Assembly (NCBI GenBank): GCA_002914805.1
Contig: JXTB01000116.1
Location: 448,853 to 512,852, forward strand
Direction of reading: 5' to 3'
Length of the DNA stretch: 64,000 nt
DNA from: Parasponia andersonii
Lineage: Eukaryota > Streptophyta > Magnoliopsida > Rosales > Cannabaceae
A model generated the notes under the pieces. The model did not search any database and had not been told where the DNA came from. It saw nothing but the letters and a program-made list of their open reading frames with translations. Below are positions 11,871 to 22,186 of this stretch, piece by piece. Each line of letters opens with the position of its first letter. Position 1 is the stretch's first letter. The translations under genes were made by a program, and so were the position numbers.

Positions 11871-12476
11871 TGTTGACGAAGGTTTTGTCAACAACGAATT
11901 TAAAAAATTGTAAGATATGGTTTGTGTATAAAAAAAAGTTGATAAAGCTAAATAAATAATGAGACAAGAACTTTATAGTGGTTCAATCCCAAAAAAGATG
12001 AGCTTACGTCCATTGTTCTTCATTATTTTCTAGAGAATTACAAGAGTTTCTCTAACTCTTAAGCTATAAAAAAAGAGAGAATTATAGAGAGAATGTATAG
12101 TAACATGAATGTGAGATGATTGTGAGGTAATTGGTGTTATCATAAATAATGAGATTGAGTTCCCTTTATATAGGTGAGGGTGGCTTAATGTTTCCTAATT
12201 GTGAAAACAAGAAAATACATAATCAGAAAACACAATTTCAAGTAGCAATATAAAATTGTATAATAACTAATAAATGGATTGCTTGTTCTCTACCGTGAAG
12301 CTTGTTTCCCTTATTCTCATTTGGAGAAAATTGATCTAGTTTCTTTTTCTTTCTAGTTGCATGTTCATCTATACGGAGCATGTCACACTACTAATTGTTT
12401 CTAACATTCGACTTGGCACATTCTCCTTAGTTGTTGACTTACATTGATTAATGTATAAATTTTAGATCGCACAATA
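11871..12476 (-). repeat. Right LTR of the gypsy element (coding-sense 5' LTR)
   Basis: 606 bp, homologous end to end with 934-1522, with the minus-strand TATA-like box conserved near 12164-12173. The target duplication ATGAT follows at 12477-12481. Confidence 0.88.
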
Positions 12477-12481
12477 ATGAT

Positions 12482-12914
12482 TAACGTGTATTTGGTCCTA
12501 AAAAAAAACAAATCATTTATTAGTTTTAAAAAATGAAAACACGCGTATCCCTAAAAACAATAAAAAAAAAAAGACCAAAACATATATCTTAAAAAAATTA
12601 TCAAAATGCTTAAAAAAAAAAACTTATATATCAAAATATTAAATACTAATAATTTCGATTAAAAAAAAATTCCTTAAAAACTATTCAAAATTATTTTCCT
12701 TAAAAAATTATTTCCAAATCTTATTCCTAACTTAGTGAAAAGAGAATTTTCTAAAACATTGGAATGAGAATGGTTGTAAGTAGAAATAACTTTACTATTG
12801 CAAGTCATTTTTAACTTAGTCAAAGTAACCATTCATGGAGCAAAAACAAAAAACTCTATTGAAATATGACCCATATATATATATATATATTGTATACATA
12901 TATAGACGATAAAT
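12482..12914. other. Intergenic A-rich DNA
   Basis: A-rich homopolymer runs and a short (TA)n tract near 12873-12890. No coding region or repeat family is recognised. Confidence 0.5.
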
Positions 12915-13042
12915 GTAGTCCTTTTGAAGGGATCAGTCTCTTCTATGATTTGGCCAACACATGTTACCTTTTAACCCATATGGTATTGGACAAACGTGAC
13001 CTGTGTTGGTTAAAATATAGATAAGACCAGTCCCTTTAAAGG

Positions 13043-13047
<5 letters not shown>
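12915..13047. mobile_element. Fold-back MITE inside a (TA)n tract
   Basis: About 133 bp whose two halves are inverted copies. The left arm (12916-12969) starts TAGTCCTTTTGAAGGGA and runs to CCAACACATGTTAC. The right arm (about 12994-13047), reverse-complemented, starts TAGTTCCTTTAAAGGGA and runs to CCAACACAGGTCAC. Each arm is ~52 bp, with a short central spacer. The right side is directly followed by (TA)n and the left side lies near one, as known for MITEs that target TA microsatellites. No coding capacity. Confidence 0.75.
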
Positions 13048-13074
<27 letters not shown>

Positions 13075-13076
<2 letters not shown>

Positions 13077-13200
13077 GCACTAATCTAATAAGTATTTTTG
13101 TTACCTATTGATAAGTATTGTTTTGGCTAATTAAAATTGGTCATACATGTTTTAAATCATTTAATAATGAGTATTATTTTTATTAATTTTTTCTCCACTG
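13075..13200. mobile_element. Partial MITE of the GGGCAC(T/C)AAT family
   Basis: Directly after a (TA)n tract the sequence GGGCACTAATCTAATAAGT appears, followed by TTACCTATTGATAAGTATT and TTGGCTAATTAAAATT. The same order is found at 47973 and 60108. The other terminus (…AACC before TATATA) is not visible, so this copy seems truncated. Confidence 0.5.
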
Positions 13201-14179
13201 AAGAAAGTTATAGGCACTTAGTTGCATGTATCTTAATTTAGAATGCATGTACATGAATCTGCTGTATAGCGTAACAATAAGTATAGAATGCGTGTACATG
13301 AATCTTTTTTCTTTTTTATTAGTTTAGTATCATATTTATATATTAGTCTATTTATTTTCTTTTAAAGCATTAAATGTCATTGCTTTAATTTTTGTTTGTT
13401 CGTTCGTTTGTTTTTTTTTTTTTTGAGGTTGATAGCTTTAACATTTTTTTTTCTTTTTCTTTGAAAGAATCTTTAACTAAATTAATATGATGTGCATTGT
13501 GATACTTATCAAGATAACGTGGACATCTTATTCTTCTCATCAATATACGTATAAGTATAAATATAATAGCTATTAAGATTAAAGTCTGAGTCAAAGTTCA
13601 TCCACTATTGTTAGATAACTTCATTGAACAGGTGAAGATTCAAGTACTATAGTTTAATTATACAATTAACAGATAAAATAAAATCACGAATATAAATGTA
13701 TAAAACAGAATGCAAAATTTTGAAAATGGGAAAGAAACATTCAGCTAAATACTTATTAACCCAACGTTTGCACCATTATGGAAATGGAGAGTACAATGAC
13801 TCAATTCGATGTTTTCCCCTTAGTAATTCAGTTCTGATGGCTAGTTAAGGAAACTTTTTAAATGACTCAATAAATGAAAACTTAAAGGTTTAATAGCAAA
13901 AAAAATACTCTCGTCTAATTTAGCGTTTCACTTTTACAAATTAATACTCTCTCATATTTTAGATGTTTGCAAATTTTTACCTTTTAATGATTAATTAAGT
14001 AATTTAAATATTAAAAAAGATCAAATTACCTTTCTTGAAAATATTTTTTTAATTAACTTAGATTTAAAATAGATATAAAAAAATAAAATTACTCAACAAA
14101 ATTTTAAAAAAATTAAAAATAAGTAAGAAAAATAGAAGACTGGACTCTTCTTCTTCTTCCTCAATATTGAAGACAATAT
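13201..14179. other. Intergenic AT-rich DNA
   Basis: No recognisable coding sequence; short ORFs here are low-complexity. A poly(T) run lies at about 13411-13424. Confidence 0.5.
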
Positions 14180-14345
14180 TTTTGGGTTGATAATGTCCAT
14201 TTCAGGGCCAATATTCAAGATCCAAAGGGAAGGCTTGCAACTTGGAATAAAGATGATGACAATCCTTTTGGCTAAATGGGCGTGAAATGTAATCTCAGAT
14301 CTAAAAGAGTCACTGACCTTAACCTTGATGAGTTTGTTCGTGTCG
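14180..14345 (+). pseudogene. Relic of an LRR receptor-like kinase N-terminus
   Basis: The plus-strand frame through 14219 reads FRANIQDPKGRLATWN, then KDDDNPFG, a stop, then MGVKCN and SKRVTDLNLDEF. This is the LRRNT_2 cap of plant LRR receptor kinases (usual form DP.G.L..WN..D..PC.W.GV.C......V..LNL). The conserved Cys is Phe and the conserved Trp codon is a stop (TAA). Homology ends near 14345; no LRRs or kinase follow. It is a short decayed fragment. The longer minus-strand frame over the same bases (14093-14452) is a shadow. Confidence 0.7.
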
Positions 14346-14939
14346 AGTGGATTTGTCGGTGGGTGGGTGGGTTCGTCAGAGAGGCGGGGGATTGGGTTCA
14401 TGTTGGTGGGTGGACTATCCTCTTTGCCTTCTCTCTTTCTCACTAGCGTCAATATTTTGGGTCCTTTTGTTTTTGGTTATGTGTTGTTACAGATCTATCT
14501 TAGTTATTATTGGAATGTAGTATAGAGAGATAGATCTATAATCTAGATTGTGGTATGAAAAGAGATTTTGAGGAGACTTTGCAGAGTTGCAGTTTCATTA
14601 GAAGCTTTTCAAGCTTAATTAAGAAGAATTCTACTAGAAGCATAAGCTCCAATTTAATACGAATTGAGCATTTTGTAAATCTCATTAGAAGCATAAACCT
14701 TCTCTTTTTTTTTTTTTGGGGTGGGGAAGGGTGATTTGGTCGTTCACTATTTGAATGACTTAATTGGTCAGCAAAAGGTATAGATTTGCAGACATAAAAT
14801 ATGTAGAGTATTATTTTACAACAGTAAATCATTGGGTTAGTTTTTACATAAAACTTAAACTTCAGAGTAATCTTTTTGTCATTAACCCAAACTTAAAAAA
14901 CAAAAATAGTAGACATGTGGCAATATTTTTGAAGTGGGT
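14346..14939. other. Intergenic DNA left of copia element A
   Basis: No coding sequence is recognised. A poly(T) tract followed by GGGGTGGGG lies near 14705-14726. Confidence 0.5.
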
Positions 14940-14944
14940 AAGGG

Positions 14945-15407
14945 TGTTGCAAATAAACTTATTTAAAGCCATAAGAAATATTTAAGCCCATCAATGTGAT
15001 GCCCAATAAGTTGGAATTAATCAAAGTACAAAACTCATAAAAGAAAAAACCCAAGTCCAAATTAAAGTAGTCTTCCACCTAGAATCTTCTAGCGTTAGGT
15101 AGATATTAGCTTTTTACATGTGAATTATTTGATTATTATTAGAAGTGTGTAGAAGAAAATATATGTGGTTTAAAGGTTTTTATAATTATTTATTTGTGTG
15201 GTTCTCACTATTTCCTATATAGTATAAATACCCCTCTCTATTTGAGTTCTAAGCATCAAGTAAGAAGCAAAGCTTCTAAGAGTGAAGAGAAGAGAGAAAG
15301 AAGCATAGCTTCTAGTGAGTGAGTGAGTGAGCTTGAAGAGTGAAGTTAAGAATTTTCTCTTGTAAAAGTATTTGAGTAAATAATAAAGTTTGTTTTACTT
15401 TCCAACA
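14945..15407 (+). repeat. 5' LTR of copia element A
   Basis: Starts TGTTGCAAAT and ends TTCCAACA. A TATA box (AGTATAAATA, 15221-15230) is followed by CCCCTC and a purine-rich leader with a GAGT repeat near 15315-15330. Confidence 0.92.
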
Positions 15408-15410
15408 AAG

Positions 15411-15422
15411 TGGTATCAGAGC
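15411..15422 (+). other. Primer-binding site of copia A
   Basis: TGGTATCAGAGC, complementary to the 3' end of initiator tRNA-Met, three bases after the LTR. It is intact here; the equivalent in element B is mutated. Confidence 0.92.
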
Positions 15423-15929
15423 AAAGTTGTGAGTTCTCTTGAAATTCTAAGTATGCTCTGTGGTTGCAGCTTTGACTGATCTTCCACATCAGAAAAGAAT
15501 TATTGAGATTGAGAGTATTAGTTATTTGTTCCAAACATACTACTATTACATATCAAATCGAAGAGCTCGACAAGACGAACACATTGCCATAAGAATCAGC
15601 CCAATCGGAGTCCGAACGTGTCAAAACAAGTCATCGAAAATTTGCTGCCACAAACTGAGTCAACTCACTGAGTTGAGCTGAGTCAGAGTCGTTCGACTGA
15701 GCCGTCAGAGCTGTTGACCAAGCCATCAGAGCCGTTGACCAAGCCATCAAAGCCGTTTGACCGTGCCGTTGACTAAACCATCAGAGCGTTGACCAACTGT
15801 TGACCAGCATTGACCATTGACCGAGCGTTGTCTTTGACTAAGTCGATTTACAAGTCAATCTTACGGTTTTTCGGCATTTTGGACCTATCTGTATAGTCGA
15901 AATTTCTAAAAACTCATTTTGTTAAGAGT
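15423..15929 (+). promoter_or_regulatory. Long leader of copia A with a TTGAC array
   Basis: About 500 bp between primer site and gag. It carries a 73-codon open frame (15460-15681) similar in the same frame to one in element B (24744-24968; shared YYYISNRRARQDE and IAIRISPIGVRT), of unknown meaning. From 15714 to 15840 there are about nine TTGAC cores, mostly TTGACC/T, embedded in CAAGCCATCAGAGCCG-type repeats. TTGAC(C/T) is the W-box core bound by WRKY factors. Whether these act as W-boxes is inference; they lie downstream of the expected transcription start. Confidence 0.55.
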
Positions 15930-16920
15930 TATGGCTACCAGCAGTTTAGCATCTCTTTAAGGTAATAACTTTGATAATTGAACTATCAAAATGAAAGTCT
16001 TCCTTGGAGCACATGATGTTTGGGAAGTAGTAGAGAAAGGCTACGAATAGCCAAGAGATGAGGCAACACTATCTTTAACACAGAAGGATAGTTTAAAAGA
16101 TTCAAGAAAGAGAGACAAAAAAGCTCTCTTCCTCATCTACCAAGCCTTAGATGACGACAGGTTTGAGAAAAACTCAAGTGCAACCTCTACTAAGAAAGCA
16201 TGGGAGAAACTTCAAATTTCATACAAGGGAGAAGAAAAGATCAAAAAGGTCTGTCTTCAAACTCTAAAAGGAGAGTTTGATTTATTATATATGACAAAGA
16301 CGGAGTCAGTTTCTGACTACTTTTCCAGAGTTCTAACTATTTCCAATCAAATGAAGAGAAATGGTGAGAAACTTGAAAATGTTATGATTATGGAAAAGAT
16401 TCTTCGATCGTTAGACCCAAAGTTCGAGAATATTATTACTGTCATCGAAGAAACTAAAGATTTGGGAGCCATGATAATAGAACAACTCTTGGGTTCTTTA
16501 CAAGCTCACAGGAAAAGAAAAAGAAGAAGCCAAATTTGAAGGAGCAGCTTCTCAAGACACAAATTACAGAGAAAGAAGATAGCCAATGTAGCGAAAGAAG
16601 TTAACGTGGCCGTGGTAGAGGACAAGCCCGAGGACAAGGATGGAGTACAAGTTGAGGTCATGGACGAGGTTGGAATTCCAACAACCACAATTATCGTATC
16701 AACAATTTCAAAAGAGGAGAAAGCTCTACAAGAGGTCGTGGTAGAGGTCGAATGAACTCAAGGCTTGAGAAGTCTCAAGTTAAATGTTTCAATTGTCAAA
16801 AGTTTGGACATTATACTAGAGAGTGTAGAGTACCCAATAGCAGAATTGAAGAGAAAGTCAATTATGTTGAAGAAAAAATGGAAGAAAATGGCACCGTCCT
16901 ATTAGCATATAAAGACAACA
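15930..16920 (+). pseudogene. Gag of copia A
   Basis: Starts at ATG 15930 (MATSSLASL) and hits a stop at the tenth codon, beside a ~15-bp deletion relative to B. The UBN2/gag-type body continues to about 16540 (for example VSDYFSRVLTISNQMKRNGE). It is followed by an Arg/Gly-rich linker and a CCHC knuckle CFNCQKFGHYTREC at 16785-16826. At least one frameshift lies near 16530. The RNA-binding knuckle itself is intact. Confidence 0.85.
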
Positions 16921-16937
16921 ATGGAAGACAAGACAAC

Positions 16938-17345
16938 ACATGGTATCTTAACACCGGTGCTAGCAATCATATGTGTGGGCGTCGATCAATGTTTATAGAG
17001 CTTGATGAATCAATCAGTGGGAGTATTTCTTTCGGTGATGATTCAAAAGTAGCAGTAAAAGGAAAAGGTTAAATTCTTATCTGCTTAAAAAATGGGGGGC
17101 ATCAATTTATTTCAAATATTTATTTTGTAACTACAACGAAAACAAACATCTTGAGTTTGGGACAATTCTTAGAGAAAGGCTATGATATTCACTTGAAAGA
17201 TTATAGTCCTTCTATAAGAGATAACAATATGAACTTGATTGCCAAGGTGCCTATGTCAAGAAATAGAATATTCTTATTGAACATTCAAAATGATATGGCA
17301 AAATGTCCGAAAGCATATTACAAGGATTCATCATGGCTATGACAT
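16938..17345 (+). pseudogene. Protease of copia A (active-site Asp lost)
   Basis: The frame reads WYLNTGASNHMCG where copia proteases have WYLDTGA(S/T)xHM. The catalytic Asp codon GAC is AAC, so the enzyme should be dead. A stop at about 17070 and another at about 17340 (TGA where B has TGG) break the frame before the integrase. Confidence 0.8.
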
Positions 17346-18240
17346 TTGAGATTCGAACATCTCAACTTTGGAGGAGTAGAGCTACTGTTCAAGAAAGAAA
17401 TAGTGAGAGGCTTGCCATGCATCAATCATCCCGATCAACTTTGTGAAGGATGCTTACTCGGGAAGCAATTCTGGAAAAGCTTTCCAAAAGAGTCGAATTC
17501 AAGAGTCCAAAAGCCACTAGAGCTTGTGCATACAGATATGTGCGGTCCTATCAAACCAAGTTCTTTCGGTAAGAGCAACTATTTCTTGCTCTTTATTGAT
17601 GATTTCTCAAGAAAGACTTGGGTTTATTTTTTGAAGCAAAAATTAGAAGTCTTTGAAGCTTTCAAGAAGTTCAAGGCTGCTGTAGAGAAGGAAAGCGGTC
17701 TTCAGATCAAAGCTATAAGATCTGATAGAGGAGGAGAATTCACTTCAAAAGAGTTCTAAGAATTCTGCGAAGCAAATGGAATTCGACGACCTTTAACTGT
17801 TCCAAGATCCCCTCAACAAAATGGCGTGGCAGAAAGGAAGAACTGGACTATCCTCAACATAGCTCGAAGCATGCTGAAAAGTAAGAGATTACCCAAAGAG
17901 TTATGGGCAGAAGCTGTTGCATGCACAGTTTACTTATCCAATCGATCTCCAACAAGAAGTGTGTGGGGAAAGACACCATAAGAAGTATGGAGCGGAAGGA
18001 AGCCTGGGATCTCCCACTTGAGAGTCTTTGGAAGTATATCCTATGTGCATGTGCCAGACGAACATAGAACCAAGCTTGATGATAAAAGCGAGAAGTTCAT
18101 TTTCATCGGCTACGACACCAACTCTAAAGGATATAAGTTATACAATCCTAACAATAGAAAAGTAATCATCAGTCGAGATGTAATATTCGATGAAGAAGGT
18201 GAATGGGACTTTGGCTCTCAAACAAATGACTACAATTTCA
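17346..18240 (+). pseudogene. Integrase of copia A
   Basis: Contains the HHCC-side segment HPDQLCEGCLLGKQ, the first catalytic Asp in LVHTDMCGPI, the second in IRSDRGGEF, and the third-residue region PQQNGVAERKNWT. The domain ends with the conserved copia tail RVFGSISYVHVPDEHRTKLD. Stops at about 17758 (TAA where B has CAA) and 17980 break it. Confidence 0.9.
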
Positions 18241-18479
18241 TTCCACAATTTGAAGCTATGGAAACACCAGTAAACAAAGCAAGAGAAGTCTATCAAGAGG
18301 CTATTACTCCACCTTCCTCACCGACATCATCCACTCATGAAGACTCACCTCCATCTTTCTTAACTGAGAGGCATGAAGAACGTACAAGAAGTCTTGAAGA
18401 TTTATATAAGGTGACTGATAGACTTGAAAACCTTACTCTATTTTGCCTATTTGCTGATTGTGAACCGGTGAACTTCTAA

Positions 18480-19307
18480 GAGGCTGTACAAGATGAAAAA
18501 TGGAAGAATGCGATGGATGAAGAAGTCAAAGCCATAGAGAAGAATGACACTTGAGAACTATCCACTCTTCCTAAAGGTCATAAAGCTATTAGTGTAAAAT
18601 AGGTGTACAAGGTGAAGAAAAATGCCAATGGAGAGGTAGAAATATACAAAGCAAGGCTAGTCGCGAAAGGCTATAGTCAAAGAGCCGGCATTGACTACGA
18701 CGAGGTATTCGCTCCTGTTGCACGATTGGAAACTACAAGACTAATTATTTCTCTTGCTGCTCAGAACAAATGGAAGATTCATCAGATGGATGTAAAGTCC
18801 GCATTTCTAAATGGAGTTCTTGAAGAAGAGATATATATCCATCAACCATTGGGTTATGAGATGAAAAGGTATAAAGATAAGGTTTTAAAGCTGAAGAAGG
18901 CTCTTTAAGGTCTAAAGCAAGCACCAAGAGTATGGAACAGCCGAGTTGACAAATATTTCTAAGAGAATGGATTCATTAAGTACCCTTATGAACATGCTCT
19001 CTATGTTAAGACTAAAGATGAAGATATTTTGATCGTATGCTTGTATGTGGATGATATCATATTCACTGAAAGTAATCCAAGGATGTTTGACGAATTCAAG
19101 AGAGTAATGACGCATGAGTTTGAAATGACAGACATCAGACTTATGGCATATTACCTCGGCATAGAGGTCAAGCAAAAGGAAGAAGGCATCTTTATCTCCC
19201 AAGAAAGCTATACAAAGAATATCCTGAAAAAGTTCAATATGGATGATTGCAAGCCAATAAGTACACCAGTGGAGTGTGAAATAAAATTATTCAAAGATGA
19301 TGAAGCA
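18480..19307 (+). pseudogene. Reverse transcriptase of copia A (runs into N gap)
   Basis: RVT_2 blocks are visible: VKKNANGEVEIYKARLVAKG, AGIDYDEVFAPVARL, HQMDVKSAFLNG, and the catalytic YVDD in CLYVDDIIFT at about 19043. Stops occur at about 18477, 18554, 18599, 18907 and 18960. The domain is cut at 19308 by undetermined bases. Confidence 0.9.
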
Positions 19308-19455
19308 NNNNNNNNNNNNNNNNNNNNNNNNNNNNNNNNNNNNNNNNNNNNNNNNNNNNNNNNNNNNNNNNNNNNNNNNNNNNNNNNNNNNNNNNNNNNN
19401 NNNNNNNNNNNNNNNNNNNNNNNNNNNNNNNNNNNNNNNNNNNNNNNNNNNNNNN
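19308..19455. other. Assembly gap (148 N) in copia A
   Basis: A run of 148 undetermined bases. In element B the bases between the same flanking words (GATGATGAA and ATGCCTCAAAAGG) span 28548-28973, i.e. 426 bp. The N length therefore either is arbitrary or the element has a ~278-bp deletion here. Confidence 0.95.
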
Positions 19456-19711
19456 ATGCCTCAAAAGGAGCCAACGGAGATTCGTATTGACAATAAGTCA
19501 GCAATAGCTTTGGCTAAAAATCTAGTGTTTCATGGCCGAAGTAAGCATATCGATACTCGCTAACATTACATAAGAGAAGATGTTGCAAACAAAGAAGTAC
19601 AATTAGAGTATGTGAGATCACATGATCAGATTGCTGATATTTTCACCAAGCCACTCAAGTTTGAAGACTTTACAAGATTAAGAAATTTACTTGGTATTAT
19701 AAAACAAGTTT
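19456..19711 (+). pseudogene. RNase H C-terminal part of copia A
   Basis: Shows PQKEPTEIRIDNKSAIALA and YVRSHDQIADIFTKPL, the conserved end of copia RNase H. A stop (TAA) at about 19561 replaces a Tyr codon present in B. Confidence 0.9.
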
Positions 19712-19719
19712 AAGGGGGG

Positions 19720-20182
19720 TATTGAAAATAAACTTGTTTAAGCCCATAAGAAATATTTAAGCCCATCAACATGAGGCCCAATAAGTTAGAGTTAGCCCAA
19801 GTGCAAAACTCATAAAAGAAAAAGCCCAAGTCCAAATTAAAAAGGTCTTCCACCTAGAATCTTCTAGTGTTAGGTAGATATTAGCTTTTTACAAGTGAAT
19901 TATTTGATTATTATTAGAAGTGTGTAGAAGAAAATATGTGTGGTTTAAGGATTTTTGTAATTATTTATTTGTGTGATTCTCATTGTTTCTCATGTAGTAT
20001 AAATACTCCTCCCCTTTTGAGTTCTAAGCATCAAGTAAGAAGCAAATCTTCTAAGAGTGAAGAGAAGAGAGAAAGAAACATAGCTTCTAATGAGTGAGTG
20101 AGTGAACTTGAAGAGTGAAGTTAAGAATTTTCTCTTGTAAAAGTATTTGAGTGAATAATAAAGTTTGTTTTACTTTCCAGCA
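19720..20182 (+). repeat. 3' LTR of copia element A
   Basis: 463 bp starting TATTGAAAATAAAC (TG of the family changed to TA) and ending TTCCAGCA, directly after the polypurine tract and directly before the AAGGG duplication. Confidence 0.93.
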
Positions 20183-20187
20183 AAGGG

Positions 20188-22146
20188 TTGGAGAAATTAT
20201 TCTATTCCATTTTTTACTTAAATAAAATGATTCCGACAACTATTTCTCTACATCAATGGCAATCAAGTGGAATGGAATAGAAGAAATATTTGGCATGACT
20301 TTTAAAATCTAATTTGGGGCTCAAAAGTTAATTTTGAGAGTGTTTAGATGAATTGCTAGAATGTCTTTTTTTAATTATAAGACTTTTTGTGAAATATAGA
20401 CTCACTAGCCTTTCTAGAAAGATCTTTTTAAACTTTTATCTCAAGAAGTAAAGGTTATTCTCGAATGGGTTAGGAATAGTTGAATTAACTTATTATTGTA
20501 GGTCATTTTCAAATTTAGTCAAAATTACTCATCCATAAAGAAAAATAAAAGTACACATTAAAAATTGTCTATATATATATATTATATATGAGTCTCAATC
20601 CAATATATATACATATATTTTTACTTATCTATAGGTATTTTTTTTACGATGAATATGCATATAAGATGAATTAATTATATTTGACATATCAATTTTAATT
20701 AGAGTTTTTTTTTGAAGGTAGTAATTAGTATTTTTACTCTCAATATCATGTTAGAGAATTAATCTTAAAGGTAGAGAGTAAGAACATTAAATAGTGTGCA
20801 CTTTATTATTAATATTATTATTTGTCTAAATATTCAAATTGTTTATCAATTAATCTAACTGCTAAAAAATTACTTATAGACAACCAAAAAAAACATAGTA
20901 AATTGCTCTCATGTATATATTTAATATATATATATATATATATATATGAAATTTAAACATTACATCTCTTGTTTTGTCGCCTATAAATAATTAACAATGA
21001 TCACTAGGTAGGCCTAGATATAGTCCTCTTAAACGATATTATTTATATTTTAGTATCACATTTTAACTAATATAATATTAGGTAAATACAATGTGTTAGC
21101 TAAATTATGAATAGGATGTTTCATCTCGCACCACGTGTAATCATATATATATATATATAGCGCTTTCATTGTAACTTTTTTTTTTCACGTAAATTATAAT
21201 ATCTAGGGAATTATGTTGGCAGCTAAGTGCTATCTGCTTGATAGACTACGAAAATTAAAATCAAGTCATGATTCTCTCTGAACCAATATTCTGTTGATAT
21301 TACGTATATAGGGTACTATTGTTTAGGTTCTAATGCTATTAACTGTCGCACAAAGATGCGTGTAACGATCACAAATCTCTTATTGTTAAATCTGACCTAG
21401 AAAACGTCAAAATTTCAAAACCTTTTTATCTCTGAGTCTCAGTACTACTATTTTTAAATTGACCAACACTGTAGCTATTAATATAATACCTATACATCCA
21501 GCTAGACATGTCATATATATGCGCATGTACTGCTTCTTCTCCAGAAAATTAGCCATCAGTTTCTCTTTAAAGTACTCCTCCTTTTGCCGGATAGTAAATA
21601 AAATATATCCGGCATACTTACTGTAGCTATAAATATAATACCTATACATCTAGCTAGACATGTCATATATATGCATACGTACTGCTTCTCCAGAAAATTA
21701 GCCTTCAGTTTCTCTTTAAAGTAGTCCTCCTTTTGCCGGATAGTAAATAAAATATAAGAATTTTTTTAAAATTCTTTTTATTTTATGAAAAAGAGAGAAA
21801 AATTAAGAAATTACAGTACTTCTTGTTCTACTTGATAAAAATGATTACTTGTCTAACTCCTTCTACTTGCTACTTTCGGCCACCCACCAGTACATTGGTA
21901 TAGTAGTAGTATTTACTATGTATACTTATATACCCACTTAATTCCTGTGTAGAATCATTAAATATATATATCAAAGTCTTTTCATTTCGTTTAATTTTTT
22001 GCTTCTATTTTTGCGTAATAATTCAAGTCAAAATTCCATACTTTTCTTTTCTGAATAATATTATAGTTCCCAAAATGGCAAAATTCAATTTTCGGTCGTC
22101 TACAAGTATATGATCATGCAAATTCACTGTATATACCATGTATGGC

Positions 22147-22186
<40 letters not shown>

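Larger units (their letters stand above)
929..12481 (-). mobile_element. Ty3/gypsy LTR retrotransposon, Tat-type, decayed, minus-strand coding
   Basis: LTRs at 934-1522 and 11871-12476 start TGTTGAC and end CACAACA/CACAATA. They are flanked by a perfect 5-bp duplication ATGAT (929-933 and 12477-12481). On the minus strand, right to left, come a leader, gag relic, protease, RT, RNase H and an integrase C-terminal remnant. Next, in opposite orientation, comes an extra intron-containing ORF, then a polypurine tract abutting the left LTR. This order with an antisense extra ORF near the 3' LTR is known for Tat-lineage elements (Grande/Retand group); the lineage call is inference. Frameshifts and stops interrupt all genes, and the integrase core is missing, so the copy is not autonomous. 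A solo LTR (2886-4299) is nested inside. Total ~11.5 kb, or ~10.1 kb without the nested LTR. Confidence 0.88.
14945..20182 (+). mobile_element. Ty1/copia LTR retrotransposon A, complete layout, inactivated
   Basis: LTRs of 463 bp each (14945-15407 and 19720-20182) are flanked by a perfect 5-bp duplication AAGGG (14940-14944, 20183-20187). A tRNA-iMet-type primer site TGGTATCAGAGC (15411-15422) and a polypurine tract AAGGGGGG (19712-19719) are in place. Order gag, protease, integrase, RT, RNase H is that of Ty1/copia; the protein motifs resemble the TNT1/Tork group. By eye the LTRs differ at roughly 40 of 463 sites, mostly transitions. Many CAA-to-TAA and TGG-to-TGA/TAG stops break the polyprotein, and a 148-N gap interrupts the RT/RNase H part. 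It shares family with element B at 24220-29724. Confidence 0.95.

Noticed and set aside
14093..14452. 119-codon minus-strand ORF
   Set aside because: Shadow of the plus-strand LRR-cap relic; the recognisable protein signal is on the plus strand.
20570..20960. Possible further copy of the GGGCAC(T/C)AAT MITE family between TA tracts
   Set aside because: Only fragments such as ATCTATAGGTATTTTTTTTAC match, and neither end is clear.
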